64,000 nucleotides of DNA from Panonychus citri (GCF_014898815.1 NW_026515444.1:1-64000), one strand, 5' to 3'; positions 1 to 15,680 are shown, counted from the first letter of the stretch. The notes: generated from the sequence alone by a model not told the origin. Made by a program: numbers and translations.

Positions 1-3000
1 TATCTTATTGATGAGCTTTTCCTACAATAAGAATGTTAATTAAATCAGTATAATTACTAAATTGTGAAAGAACAATTTGAAATCAAAGTAATTGTGTCAA
101 CTTTTCAGCTGATATTAAGCCTGTTATCTAATCTCGGTTCTAATCCATAATGATAATCTAATGGTTTTTGTTGTAACAATTAATCAACTGGATAAAGGTA
201 AATACTCAACAAGGTTAATTACATTACTTGACCAAATTGACTTTAGGTTTTGTTTGACTCAAGTTAATTGATTGCCTGCAAGTGTTAAACTTAATTGTAA
301 GCTATCAACTTAAACAATCAGTAAAACTAATTGTATATACTTTACATTGAATAATCATAAATTTACTCAATCAAAATTCGTACGTGTATTTGACTAAGTC
401 GATCGACTTAGTATGATTAAGTGATTCTATTAAAATTAACGATCAACAGTAAAAAGTTAAAGCATAAAAGTAAATAGAATTAAAAAAAACGCAACAAGAG
501 ATTGACTTTACCTTAACAACCAGAAAATTCATTTGGATATAATCATAATTAAATTGTATAATCAAAGAGTAAGAAACAATTGCCTATCACAAGTTGATTA
601 ATTAAGCAAAGTGGCATGACCACAGTAATTAACAACAACCAATCAACCAATCACTACATTTAATATAATTGATCAGGTTACTCAGTTATAGTTTCTGGTA
701 AACATTATAAAGCTTTTGATAAAATAAATAAACCATAGTATTGCTAAATATTAACTGAATTCACTTCATAAGAAATTAATTGACAATTAAAAGTGTTCAA
801 AACAATACAATTAATCACGATCAATAGATAATCTATGATGCAAATCTATTTTATATTATCAATAGAGTTTACTATTCATATGCAACACTGTAATTCGGTG
901 AAAAGCTGATTAACATTTGATTATATTGCGAATGGCTAAATACTAATGAAAGTTCATAGTCGATCGTTCATCCAGAAATTATTCAATTTCTCACCTTTTC
1001 TGTTATAATTTTTTCATGGTTCCAAGTTGCGATACTGAATGAAAGTTGCACCTTAGACAAACACTCAATGGAATATCATTTATTACTAACAAGCTTCTCA
1101 TCATCATCTTAATACTTGACTGTTTTCATTCAAGTTGTTGAAATATTTTCTCGTTAAAGTCAATTATGCATCAGGAGAAAATAAAGGTAAAACTATCATT
1201 ATAATCTCAAATAAGAATAAATTGATAAAAGAGAAAATAATAAACTTGAATTTCTTTTACTCGAAAAGTCAATGGAAATCTTTTTCAGATAGTTGATGAG
1301 AAGTTAATTTCGACTACAATAAATTCAACAGCTAATCAGTTTCAACAGAAAAATCAGCCATCAGAATTAGCGACAAGTTTTTTTCATCTAATTCTTAACA
1401 TGGTTTAGTATTTTCTTCTCAACATCAAAGTTAAATTCAAGTCTTGTCAACAAACTAATGATAATATCGAAGATGATGACAACTTAAGAGAAATTGATGT
1501 TGACCACCAGGACGCAATTGAGTCGATATCGAATCCGATTGTTAATATCAATTGATAATCTTCTGTCACAATCAACTAACCTTTCAATTATGTAAAGTTT
1601 GATAATAACTCTGGTCTAATTATGTGTATGGAAATTATTTTTTCAGATAATAAATTATCAGAATGGTGATAATTTTTACCTATGAGACAATGGGTCAACA
1701 ATTAGTTGATTCACTCTCAAGATGAATTGAATTATAAAAGATTCTTCCTAATTACCAACAATTAATTTCATCAATGAATGGATAATAATGAACTTATTCA
1801 ATTTCATTTCAATGTTTAAATGAGAGAGTAGCCTCAAGGGCCAGAGGTGCGTTTGTCATGATAACAGCAACGAAACTAAACCCAATTAGTTAAAATATCA
1901 AAACATAAAAGAGAAGTAAAAAAGAGGAATGAATTACATGTATCTTCAGATTCTGAACTTTTTTTTTCAGTTCTCATACTAATCATTGATGTAAGTTCAA
2001 TGATTGTGATGATCATGAGCATTAAGAAAAAAAGGTTCGGTTATCACAAGTATTAGTTGAAGAATCTAATCTATCTTTATCTTCACTGGGTTAACAGGTA
2101 TACGACGATATGACCACCTACTTTAATAAGATTGTCGATCAAGATGATGTTTTATCATGTAAACTTAAAGAGTGGGGATAAGATGAGATTAACCATTTGG
2201 TTAATCTCAAGTCACTTCCGGGTTGTAAGTTTATCAACAAATTTTTCAATGTTGATCATTTTTATATGATGCAAGTTCCAGTGATACAATTATCAACGAT
2301 GAAAGGGTAACCATTCACGTTAATTGCTAATTAATGAATGATTGCCTGACTGATTTGTGCATTTGGTTTGAAGGAATAATTTATAGTAAAACAGGAAAAT
2401 CATAATAAATGATGAGAACACAAATGAACTGAAACAAATTTTCATCAAGAAAAAAAACAAAACATGATCGATGTATTATAATAGTTGATTTTTTAATTAG
2501 ATCAACATAATTAAAACACCAAAGAATATAAAATTGTGAAATCAACATTTACGTTAACTGTTGGCAACCATGAGAATAGTAATTTGATTAAAATTAATGT
2601 CCATTTATCAGTCTTGTATATCAAGAAAACGAGCTCGATTATTAATAAGTTTACGAAGGTGAGAGAACTCAAATGTAAAGCATTCATTATGATTCTAGAA
2701 ACATGAAAGTTCATAAATACTCAGTAGGATAATTAGATACAATAAACACTTAACAACATTCGATATATTTACACATTAAAATAATCAATCAGAATAAAAG
2801 ATTCAATGAAGTGGTGCTACAATTAGCGATGACTGGAGTTTACAATTAGATTGTTCAAGTTTGTAGGTGTGGGTGGAAAGGAAAATGAAAAGTTCTGACT
2901 TCCTATAAACATGATGACTTCTTATGTGATCGATTTAGGATTGGGTGAGTTAATTAAATTCCTCCCTTGAGTCTTCATTTGTTTTACACAAAATTAATGG

Positions 3001-6000
3001 CAAGTTGATAATTTGATTGTTGTTGAAAATGTTATTGTATTGTAACAATTATTTTTCCACTTGTAATTCAATTGTAGTAATTGAAGATTAATCATGAAAC
3101 AACAATCAATTTCTCAGAATTTGTAACAATTAAATTTTCCAAATTTAAGAGAATAAAATTTCCGAGAAAATAGGTCAGCTTTAAAAGATTGTCGATTTAA
3201 ACGATTATCTTCATGAAGACATTAGATCATTAAGAAAGATTAAGTTGCAGTTCGAATGCTAACAAAATGAGAACTACCACCAATCACATTTATTCGTGTT
3301 TTCTCTGTAAGTTTAAAGTTCGAAAATTCATGACAATTGATAAATCTGATTGAAATGAGAAAAATGAAAAAGTTCAGCAATAGAAATTTCTTTCTATTTT
3401 CAGTTCATTTTCTTCGTAATTTGGTCATCATTCATGAACTTTTGATTCGACAATTGAGAGACGATCTGAAATATCCAATTTTCTGTCAAGGTTATTATCG
3501 ATTGAATCAATGTACTTACCATTATCTTCAGCGTCTTTGTAGGTTATTTGATTTTCTGAATAAAAATGAAAAAGAGAAACAAATGAGTTTAGTTAGCATC
3601 ATCATTGAATATTAAATAATGAGTATGATGGAAGAAAAGTTTGAGAAAATGAGCAAAGAAAAAGTTTCGAGGAATAGAATTGATAAAATACTAAATTTAT
3701 CATTAATCTTTAATTTTCTATCAATAACATTAGAAAATGAATGTTTTCTTTAATCATAGTTTTTCAAATTCTAAAAGATTATTAAAATACAGAGAAGAAA
3801 ACATGTAGAATATGTTGTAAAATATGAAATTAGAAATCATCGCAATTCTAATAAGTGATTAGTAAAAAAGTAGACAGATTTCAGCTCATTCGGAATCCTG
3901 ATTTTCACCTGATATATTTTACTCAAACATAATCAACATCAATAAACAACAAGAACAGAAAAGTAGGGAAAATAAAGGATAAAACCCTTTAGGCGATAAA
4001 ACCACTATTTGAGCTAATTTTTCTATTTCGTCTTCAATTCTGTTCATTTTCCAGAATTAGACGAAAACCTTGAAGCAATAATAATTACAATAATGAGAAC
4101 TCTAATATCACAAATCTCACCTAATGCACATTAAATGGAGTTGAAGGAGTCGCAAAAATATAAATCAAAAAGTAGCTTTTTCCTTTTCATCGTTAGTGTT
4201 CATTAAAATGATAACTATCAACTCAGATTCATTGGGACGAATTGCAAATATTAACATACCAAAAAATTATTAACATTCATTTTCACTCCTCTGATTCTTT
4301 AATAATTTTGTTAATATAGCGAATAATTATTAGAATTTGCATAATATCCATTTATTATTATTACGATTGACATTAGGACAATAGTGGAAACAGTTACAAC
4401 TAGTTGATAATAGTAAAGTATTCAGTTAATTTTAGAGTTTTGTCAACATTTATGAAAGAAACTGAAAGATGGAGATGATAAACTCTGTCAGATTCATTCA
4501 GAATTCAGTGGTGAACAAATTATATTCATTTGTTCAGATCATTTGACTTACTCATTATCATCACAAAGCTATTTAGTTGAACAATAATATTATCATTCTA
4601 CACGAAACAAGTAAAAATATTCTTTCTGAACAATTTTCCAATGGAACAAAATTCAATTCTAGATTTTACAGGAATTCAATATCCTTTTGCTTTTCGATCT
4701 ATTTGTTATTATGGTTCATTAAAGGTGAAATTATTGTAACTTAAATTCTATTATTGAGAACGAAAAATCCTAATAAATGGAAGTACATGTAATAATAACA
4801 CGACAACTTTTCAACAACAATAAACCTCAAATGCGAAGCTCATCAAGATGATACCGAAAATGATGAAGTGACAATTTGATTTAGGTTTTCACATAGTAAT
4901 CAAGATTTGATGTTCACAAGATTGAGTTTAAATTGAAAATCATAATAGTAATTTACATGTGAAATGATTAAATTTGACCTTAATGGACAGAAACTCAAGC
5001 TTCGAAACTGGAAGAGTTCATCAAAATCACCATTAAAGGTAATTTTGTGCTCTTTGATGGACGTTGATCATCAATGAATACATTTGATGATAAAAACGGG
5101 AAAGTATTTTTACTCAGAGATTTTTTTAAATAATGATGATGAATTTTCTAAAGATGAAAAGAAGATGTTCCATTAAAATGATGGAAAATTGAGAAAGATG
5201 ATGATACCGATCGGATTAATACATTATCGCCGATAGTTTCTGAGCCAAAGTGTTTCTTTCCATGATAATTTTGGAAGTTCTTTAAACCTATCACCATGAT
5301 GATCGAGAGAATATGAAGCTTGACTGATAAAAGATGATCAACACTAGCCTGAGCATCTTCATCTCTTACCCTATTCAATATTTTTGATCAAGATTATGAT
5401 GACAAGAATGATGATAATGCATTAAGCAAGCAAAATCGGTAAACTATTGATCATGAAAGAGACTCACTATAGCTCAATAAAGGATCATCAGCATTTTGCT
5501 TGTGAATGTTATTAAGATTCAAGTGATAAGAAGGTAGAATAGACTAGGAGATAAAAGTAAATATATTTATGATGAAATTAGCTCAAGGTTGATATTGGAA
5601 AACGATGAAATGTCACCTACCTATTGATAGAATAGAAAAAAGAATCGTATAAATGTAAGAGAAGAAGATGAAAGTAAACAATAAATCAAAACCAGGATAG
5701 AATCAGAATGTAAAGAGATGAGAGCTCATCGAGTAATAATAGTTTCTAAATGCAGCACTGGCATGGATATAAAGTGAATAAGAACATGGTTACAGAAAAT
5801 TTGATACACGGAATGATTGAGCTAGAAACTGAGAAAAAGGATAATGAATCAAAATCATGTTAATAAAGTGCGTTCATTGATTCTGATTGATGGTCAAACC
5901 CTTACAATTCAATTGAAATAACCAACATGCATCATTGTTACTCAATTCAACCAAAATCAGATACATTACACGTCATGAATTATGTTAATCAACAAAGAAG

Positions 6001-9000
6001 GTCTAAATGATTACAGGTAAAGAATTTTCTGATTGGCACACATAAAGAAGTAGAAAACAATGAAATTAAACAATTATGACAATAAAAAGACTTTACAATT
6101 AATACAAAATGAGTTTAACGGTGAAATTTCAATGTAAGGGAAACGACAAAAAAGAATGTGCAATGCATGATGAAGTGGAAACATGGGAGAATAATGTTGA
6201 GCTTGGAATCTTGAGAATGATGATTAAATAGAGAAAAAGTCAAGATTAGAGAGAAACCTAAATGCAAATAGATTTTCAATGGAGAATATGAATGGACAAT
6301 CTTTTTCGTCTCAACTTGTTTTTTAATATGAATACCTCATGATAGAGATGATGATGGTTACAAAATGATAATCAGGATAAAAAGTGAAGATTCTGCGAAT
6401 CTTTTATGACTATATTAACTCAGTCAACCTCGAAAGAAATGAAAATGATTTCATGGGTTTCAATGTTAATACTCGATGCTAATATATTTCAAATTAATCA
6501 CTATTAATATTCAGCTTCGTGTTATCAATTTTAGCTTAATACAATTAGCATAAAGAGGTAAAATTATCAATTACTAACTGTTAAAGTAATACAAAATTGT
6601 GGAACCAAAATAAACTCTGTTGGTTAAGATAAAAATAGTTATTTTAGTGTTCCCACTCACTAAGTTAGGGAGCCTGAATGCTCATGGAGAGAGACCATGA
6701 AAATCAATAGAATAGGAAGCAATAATAATATAATGATGGCTCAATCATGAAGAAAATGATTATTCACCATTGTCAATACAATGTAGGTAATATTTATCAT
6801 GTTCATCGTCATTATCATGAGTTTTCATCATTATTGTTCATTATTAAACACCAAGGATAAATTACAATTAATCTGTTCTCATTTTTAAATATCATGTCAA
6901 AAGTAATTTTGAAACGGACATTAATATATAAGCGGAAGATATTAAATACAATTTATATTATATAATAGTTTACTTAGTTTCTAAAGGAATCATTTGTAAA
7001 CCCTCATCACTTTAAGACTATTGTTGAAACGAATTCTGAATACAAAAGTATAAATACAGTGATAATATATATTTACTAATATTCTTGAGCCCTAAGGCCA
7101 TGTGATAAGTTGAAAATTTTCATTGTTGATAGTTTCATGCTCTCATTGGATTGAATATTATTACTTCAATACAGATATGAATGAGATACACATGTAGTTT
7201 TCACTCAAGATCATTGATTTTTGTTTGAAACAGTCAAATGGAGTACATTTCAAATTATCTCCTTAATCATTGCTCAGTTATCTTTAGACAGTTGCAATGT
7301 TGAATTGGTGGTTATTTATTTATTCCAGTGAGTCTCTAGAATACTAATGTTATTGATTTACTGACAAGGTTATAATTGTCATCAAGAAATATATTGATTA
7401 ATAATTTCGATTTACTGAGCTTTCTCCCGGTTCTTACTGGAAAATATTAAGGACGAGTCATAACCAGCTAACCTTTCCTATGACATTAAACTGTTAATAT
7501 AAATTAATTTATTATAAGACTTTCCGATAATTGATATAGTAGTTGTTTGATTGATGATTGAATTCATCAAAAACACATTGAATTCATTATAAGATGACAC
7601 CGATGAATATTTTGAGAAATGAATACGAACTCAAAGATAGAAATTGAAAAGGTTTGAATGAATCAGATAAAATAATCGATGAGTCTGTTGAAAGCAAAGG
7701 GAATGAAAAACTATCATCTTTGGATCTTTACTATTGTAGTTACTCGAATTTTTGAGAATAATGTAAACGGTATTTACTAAATTCTCAATAATATGAATGA
7801 AAATGCGAATATTGGTATTAAGGAGAGTTGAAACCAAGAATTACCACCACTTAACATCTTCTCTTGGTCGTTTACTTTCATCAGCTTACAGAGTTTTCAT
7901 AGAGAAAAATGAGAATAAGGACAATCGATTCTAATGAGGGAAAAGATAGAATGAAAGAAATAAAGAGCAAGGGAGTGGCAGGAGAAAAATGGATGATAAG
8001 ATGATAGAAATGAAGATAAAATGAGTAAAATGGAAGAAAACGATTAAAGAAGATTAGAAACATGTCGTTATCATCACAATACTTTGTTTTTGCTTAGAAT
8101 CCATAAACTATATGCATAGACACATAGTTCGCGTCATCATATTAATAATACTCGAGACTATTTGCTCATCATTCCCATCAACCTCATCGTTTTATTCACC
8201 ATCATAACTATGAGCTCTTCGATTTCTTTCACTCTATTTCCATTGCGGTTATCTTTGTTATCCTCTTCAGAGCTTTAAACTTCATCTTCATCTAACGGAG
8301 TTCGATAAATATCCATCATTAAAGTACATCTTTAAGCGACCAAAGAGAAATAAGAAACTAAATTCATTTACTCCATTGAAATAAATTCTTTTATTTCTTC
8401 ACGTTTGCAAAATTAATCTTAATTCACGCTCGTTGTCCTAGTAATCTTAATATTATTCCAACTTTGTTCCATTAAACTTTTGTTATCCGAAAAGAGAAAC
8501 AAAAATTGTTCATTAACAGTTCACATGACATGTTGAATTCAGTTTCATTGTTTTGTGTCTCCTGAAATATTAATTCCAACATTGTACTCATCATGTTATT
8601 CTGAAATTTTCTCAACTTATAGGAATAAAAATAATCGATTAACCGATACTTTCATAATCCTGAATACCGATAAATTTCATTATGAGACAAAACATCATCA
8701 TCTTTTCAACTTATAGAGTATCTTTGCAATTAATCATCATGAATGAAATGAATTCTATTCTGAGCTTGTTTAGGACTTTATCAAGAAGATGAAGTAAAGG
8801 AAATTGAAATTACAAACAAGATGGAAACCATCAAGTTATCTTCTTTTCAGTTGATCATCTTTATCGTTCGTTGTACAGTGAAATGAAAAAATGTAAAGGT
8901 AATGGTTTGGATATGAAGTAATCGTTATTACATTTACCTTTCCATTTGAATTGAGTTTAGAAATCGATAGAAAGAATCTATTAAATGCTCTCATTGATCA

Positions 9001-11239
9001 GCTCATAAGAAAAGATTACAAATCAAAGTGATAATTAACTTTTTTTTAAAGTGTTATCATTAATCTCTGATAATGTAGATTCGATAAGAAATAATGATTG
9101 AGATGAGGACAATCGAAGATGAGAATGATGATTAGCTGGTATTTGCTCATCCTCCTTTTCACCATAAACATTTACTTTGATGATATAAAATGAGAATCAC
9201 GAAAGAAATAGCCTAAGTTACCATGGAAATGAGAATCTTTCTGGTCTCTGACTACAATTGAATCAAAGTTAATCAATATTGATTGAAGGATTAACAGACG
9301 ATTCTCATTGATTATCAGATGATGATAATGACGCGAATGACAATAGTTACAATGAAAATAGAAGAGTTGAGAAAATACAAAAAGGAAAAATCAATTGGAA
9401 CCGGAAGTTGTGTCAAATTGGACCAATAATGTTTGAATGGACTTTTTTCTCATATCCATGTATTGAATTTCCTTGAGGTCAAGGTTAACGCAACAAAAGG
9501 ACTGATTGCAAACCGATACACAATATCAATATTATCAAAGAATCTTGATCATCTCAATCTCTTAATCAAGAGATGCAATAATCTTTGATTGTGTTCAAGA
9601 TGAAGATTAACTTAAGGATTTACTGATAATAAACAAAAAGACTGCCTATTAAGATAAATGACATTAATAAATTTATCATTAATACTGTAAATGTTTTATT
9701 TAACAGTTGGCTGATTAATCTGAGTGTTAAGTAAATTAAAGTATTAACGAAAAGAATCTTTAGTTAAGAATGAATATTAGGATGATGGTTCTTATTGAAA
9801 GAAACTATTATTATCCAAGAGACAACAATAAGAAAGAAACTATGACAACGACTATTAACAAGTTTTGGTGAGGATAAAACTCGAATCTGAGCCATTTTCA
9901 TGATGAGTAATAACAAGAAGATAACAGTGAATTGCATAAAGTGACCAATAAAGTAATGGGTCATCAGAATTTTTCTCAATGATACATTAAATTAGTTAAT
10001 ATCGGTAACAAATTTCATCTATTTGATTGTTTTGTTTGGTGTAATATGTGCATGTGGCTATGACTGTCTAATAAAATAATAACTGTTATATTAATGATAA
10101 TACTTTGTGACATATGGATGTAAACCCTTAGAGAGTATACAAAATGTGAAGGTAAAAATTCAATACATTAAAGTTAATCATTGGATAGAAACATCGTAAA
10201 CACTAATATCCAATATCTATTGGAAGGCATATAATAAATCAGCACGAGCGTTAAACTTGCAAAAATTGTAATCACAAGGCTCAGTTGAGGAAAAGATTCA
10301 AGTCTCAATTGTCATGAAATGGAATGAAATTTGATAATTGGAATCAGGCTTTAACTGTACTTGCACACATCCAGGTACAGTTAATTGTAAAATAATCTTA
10401 GGCTTGAAGAACAATTGATGATACAAGTAATCACTTGAATAGAGAAAAACATCATTATGAGAATTACTTTTTATCTCATGTAAAACAGAACATGTTGGAA
10501 AATGAGTAAATGTAATACAAGTAACTCAGAATAATACCGAGAATGAATTAAGAAAAAAAGTGGTGAGAATATTCATATTGATAGATTTGCTTTTTGTGAA
10601 ATAAAATAAAATCCACTTGAAAGTTCACGAATTCAACCTTGTTCGAGTTTTTTTTGTTCGATCCTTTTTTCTTCCATTATCAACTTTTCAATAAGTTGTG
10701 AGTTTTCACTATGGAAACAATAAGAATCGAGGCAATGAGAAAAACTACAAATCATCGAAGAAAGAGAAAAAGAAAGTAAACTTCAATTCTAAACATTTGT
10801 GAACTAATTATTTCCAAATACTCGAAGCATGAATAATTTTAGTAGACTAAATACTTATGAGAACCTTTAAAATTCTATCAGAGAGAGATTGAGATGTTGA
10901 AGAAGTTTATCAGAGAAAAAGAATAGAGCTGATCATCAGGAAATGCGAATGGAAATCGGTGATGCATTGATCTCGATAATCCATGATATTATCTAACATA
11001 ATTTATGTTCACCGATGATAGAAAGAGGAAACTTTAAAAAATAAAATGCTATTAATAACCATTATTATTACCTGTATGTTAATGAATAGAATTTAAATAA
11101 CATTTACCATAACACTAACAGGCGATAACTCAAATTAATTATCAAGTATAACGAATTGATTTATCTTATACTTGTGCTTGAATATTATCATTGCCATTCA
11201 ATTCTAATTTTTCCATTGCCATTAACCTCAATTTCTCGA
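1..11239. other. Long AT-rich stretch without recognisable genes
   Basis: I find no exon, RNA gene or mobile element that I can support here. Open frames are short, in biased sequence and unlike any family I know. The stretch lies 3' of the APP-like exon, which ends in a clear splice donor, so part or all of it may be a large intron of that gene; this is inference. The rest of an APP gene (E2 domain, membrane segment, cytoplasmic tail) was not recognised in it. Confidence 0.5.
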
Positions 11240-12055
11240 GCAAAAATGGAAGAGAGATTATATTACAGTGTTAGAGAAAAAACTAGTAAATACTACGCAA
11301 GAGTCGATTTCATAACACGAGCAAGTCAAAGTCCTCAAGAATCGAATGAGACGACAACAAAATCAATTAAACCAACTTTAACTGGGTAAAGTTCTCCCAA
11401 TTTGATTCCATATACATCAGATCGACAAGAAGCCGAAGCTGAGTCTACTACAACTAAGACAAAAAGAATCAACATCTAAAACCGAGCAACGGAATACAAA
11501 CACCAAATCACATTCCAAAATCGCCTAATCTAACCATCATCATCTTTGATGATGACGAGAGCCACAATAAGAAAAATCAACAACAGCAAATAGTCGAGAG
11601 CGAGAAGATAAACCAGAGTAAAAGGTAGATGAGATAAAGAGGAACAAAAGGAACAAAGGAAAGATGATGGACAGAAAAAAGCACCAGATGATGAGAAGCA
11701 CAAAGAAGATGATAAAGGTAATAAGGTAAAAAGAAGGAACCAGAAAGTGGCCAGAAAACGAAGAGCCCAAGGCTACAACACCGATAAAACAATCAACAAA
11801 ATCTGATGTTTCAACAGAATCAACAAGTGAAATCAACGAAGATTCTGTTAAAGACAAAGTCTGGCCAAAAATAGAGAGAGAAAGAGGATATTCTGAAGAT
11901 CGATTAACTGGTGAATCTGAAGAGAATGAAAGTGAAAAGGGTTTAATATGAGTAAAAGGATAAGCATCAAATCGATAGATGAATCTTAAACCTAACAGAG
12001 AAAAGGATCGTCAAGATGTTATATCATCAGCCCCAATTACCAGAATTATCTCAAT
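11240..12055 (+). pseudogene. Frameshifted coding-like region, disordered charged protein
   Basis: Base composition changes here, and open segments that read like protein follow each other in different plus-strand frames. They start near an ATG at 11246 (reading MEERLYYSVREKTSKYYARV), continue through Ser/Thr/Lys-rich and Lys/Asp-rich parts, and include PENEEPKATTPIK and ERERGYSEDRLTGESEENE near 11750-11940. At least four frame changes are needed to join them. The composition suggests an intrinsically disordered protein. I do not recognise it. It may be a decayed gene or retrocopy, or a real gene broken by the single-base losses that affect other genes in this window. Confidence 0.35.
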
Positions 12056-12724
12056 TTAATTTTAATTGTAATCATATTTAGCTGCAGCATCTTAAACCTC
12101 CTCCTACAACTCAGTGTGTTCAATACCCTCATATTGTTCACCTTTCATTCTTAACAAAATCTTCCATTTCCTTTCATCATCTCGCATCTTCATCATTCAT
12201 TGAATGCTAGTCAATCAACAAAAGGCGTTGCCTGACTATATTTTTTAACTTTTCTTCTATTTCCATGGAAATCATCTGTTTATCTTTATCTTTATTCATC
12301 TTTGTTCATCTTTCTCCAAATGATTACTCCTTTCATCAAAATGATTAGCTTTTGTATTCTACTTTTTAATGAAATAAAGTTACAAAAGTTTCTTTTATCA
12401 TTTGCAAATATTTTATAACTTTTTATCATTACGGTTTCCAATTAAATACTACGAATGCTTATTCATTCTTGTTTTATTCAAACTTTTTCTGAAATACTTT
12501 CACAATCAATCACAAATAAGACAAATATAATTTTAAATAATGTATCAGTTATGATGTATCACCAATAAGAGCTGAGAGAGAAAAAAACTATCCAGAATTT
12601 GTTAATATAGTCAAGATGAAAATGAATCAATGTTATCTTTACCACCATACATGTAATCACCATACGCGTAACTCACCGAGAAATTCAAATTCGTAGGAAA
12701 CATTATAATGGTGTTAATATATTA
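12056..12724. other. Non-coding, nothing recognised
   Basis: AT-rich sequence with pyrimidine-rich runs on the plus strand. I see no gene or repeat in it. Confidence 0.4.
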
Positions 12725-13266
12725 GTGTACAAGATGAATGCAACAGTTATTCAAGGTAATATCTATAAGTTTTCACTTCCATTACAGGAAATAACTGGAA
12801 TGTTCATATTTAAGAACTTGGGAAGAAAAGCTCATACCATTGTCATCGTAATGATGATTTATATCTGTTGTCATTTCAGTGAAAGTAAATCTGAAATATT
12901 TAAAAAGGTAACAGTAAATGTAACATAAATCACACGATATGGAGTTTACAACAATCAGAAAAACAAGAATTTAGAAAAAAAACAACAAGTAGATCAGCCG
13001 AACAGTTGAGAGAATTTGCTATCGGAAACTCAGGTGAAATCGATGAATATATTAATAAAATGAATAGAAATGAAATGTTAAAGTTATCAGTAACTTTATC
13101 AATTTTCTTACGCTACGAAAGTGAAGATATAAACGTTGAGAATTCGGACTAATTAAAATAGTAGAGTAAAGAATTAGTGTACAGATCTGAATTAAAGTGG
13201 ATTAACGAGAGATTTACAATATCATTAAATGATCGCGAAATAAATTCAACAAATGACAAAGATTAA
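12725..13266 (+). other. Weak coding-like segments
   Basis: Three plus-strand open segments have protein-like composition: about 12734-12927 (starting MNATVIQGNIYKF), about 12900-13152 (containing AEQLREFAIGNSGEIDEYI) and about 13170-13264 (containing SELKWINERFTISLNDREI). The last two share one frame, separated by stops. No family is recognised, and no splice-site set joins them in frame. They may be exon relics or chance frames. Confidence 0.2.
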
Positions 13267-15644
13267 ATATGAATGTAACGAATTAGATGAAGCTTAATGA
13301 TTGAAACTGGTTACAAAATAAACTCTTTTTACGTGAGGCTAAACTTCATGTTCTCAGTAAAATTAGACTAATCTGTTGTGAATTAAGTTAATTTACTGGA
13401 CAAACTGTGAAGTTAATAAATTAAAGCAAATACATGTATAATATCAATACTAAAGCCGCACTGGCTTATTAGTGTTCAAAATAGTTGATTACGCTATTAA
13501 ATCTACATGGAATCAGATTGTGATTATATTAGATAGATTTCATACTGTGAACAAGATTATATGTCATTTTAGTTATGATACTGGTGACACAAAATTAGCA
13601 AGTAAAACTGTATGTGTATACAAATATAATGAATAAGAAATACGATTTTTTACTTTTCTTTTTTTCACAAGGAGATGAAAACAATCAACAAATTGTTTCA
13701 CTAATTAAACTCCTACTAATAGGTATCAGAAAATATTTGTTACTTTTTGGATCAAGATCAGGGGAGAAATAGATGAAGCTAAGTGTAGGTCAAGTAAAAA
13801 TATAGTCACAATTGAATAAGGTCATTGAGATATTAGAGGTTAGGTGAATGAATCAAGAAATGATTAAGAGAAATTGATCAATGGAGATGATCTTTTGCTC
13901 TGTTTTCATTATCATTTGATTATAAGTGAAACAGAATCACTGAAATACACGTTCATGTATAATATTCATGATGAAAATGAACAAATAATCTTACAATTAT
14001 GATCACTATAATAAGCATCATTTCTACTTTTTTTACTATTATTTTCATCATTTTTTCTTCCCTCATCATCATCTTGTTTTCACTTTTTGCAATTAGTCTT
14101 GTGTACTATCAACTTATATTATGAATATACACAGAGACAATAGTCATGCAATTATATCGTCAAGTGAATGATATTTAATACATACAAGTAATATGAGTAA
14201 CGTTTAAATTGTATTAATAGTTATCAATACGCAGTTGCAATAATAATGAGAAAGGTAATATAATCATCTTAATCTCTTTCACCATGAATCCATTTTGAAG
14301 CAAAATGAAGTCAGGTGACTTCATATTTTTGATTTCTTTTAACTTTTTTTCACTTTTTTCCTTTGAATTATTTAATAAATCAATTATTATAATCAACGAA
14401 GACAATCATTTGCATTCGAATTTTTTCTTAAGAGAAAGAAAAATATTAATAATAATTGAATGAACTTCAATTCGTTGAAAATTAACAAATCGAAAAATAT
14501 TTCGATTTTCAATCACTTCAAAATTCAATTGAATTTTATTACTCAAATTTCATATTAATCTAGTTAATATTTGCTTATTTAATTATAGATGAAGGGTGTG
14601 TACCGTTTGAATACGTGCAAAGGCCAAAAATTGGACTATCAGTTGTTACCACTATTTATGTGTGCTAAATAATGCGTATCGTATTTCAATGAGAACAGCA
14701 AAGATAATAATATCATGGGAGCAACAGAATTCACCATGAGAAAAAGGAAAATTTCTATGAAATATTAGGAGAGAGAGAGGAAAAAAGAATGAAGAAAAAT
14801 GCGTTTGACAGAATACAAAAAGTTATAGAAAAGATATTCCACTTGTCTCTTATTCTTCACTACGATTTATCTCATAAGAGAAAGTTCATTGAGTTTTTTT
14901 CTTCTCTCGATTAAATAGGCTCACTTGTTAGAGATTTAATAACGAGCTGAAAGGTGGCAAAGTTTTGAATAGAAAAGATTATAAATAAGAAAAATAATTA
15001 AACATCTCTCTTAATGAAGATGATGATGGAAATGATGATGATAATGAAGAGAGTTGAATAAAATGAGTCTGATAATTAAACATTTAAAGAAAAGAATAAG
15101 AGAGAGAGAGAATCAAGTTAACCATTTTAATTTTAATCAAGATTCACTGATGAGATTTGACAATGGAAATTTTAAAAAGACTCAGGGAAACGTGAACAAA
15201 TCTTATTCCATTTGCTATCTTATTTATCATCTTTTCGAGGGTTTCAGGTTCAGAGGTAATTGTTAACTTTGATAGTTAACCAAAATACTTAATTATCAGA
15301 TTAGCTTTTTGATCATTTTCATTGGTGTTTCAAGCTAATCAGCTAAAGACCGAATCTACTGACAGTCGAAAGCTAAAAAAGGAAGATGATGAGTTTCTAT
15401 TGTAATAATTTACTCTAGAACATATATTAACATATTTTTAAAATTCTCATGGTGTAAAGGGAGACACGCACACCTCGAATTTCAAAGGCTCATCATAAAA
15501 ATTTTATTCCATCATCTTTATATAAAAATACGGATGATATGGGGTGGAAAAGGTTCCATGAGCATGATTTCCATTCAATAAATCATAGACTTTGTAACAC
15601 ATAGTATGAATCATTGTTCATTTTTCATAAAAAAGGAGATGAAT

Positions 15645-15680
<36 letters not shown>

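Noticed and set aside
3337..3615. Open plus-strand frame of 92 codons in the gene desert
   Set aside because: Starts at TTG, no known motif, composition like the surrounding DNA, no splice context; probably chance.
5148..5378. Open minus-strand frame of 76 codons
   Set aside because: No recognisable motif and no supporting context in a long AT-rich region.
11540..11857. Hydrophobic minus-strand frame of about 105 codons
   Set aside because: It is the antisense of the Lys/Glu-rich plus-strand coding-like region; the apparent membrane segments come from reading that backwards.
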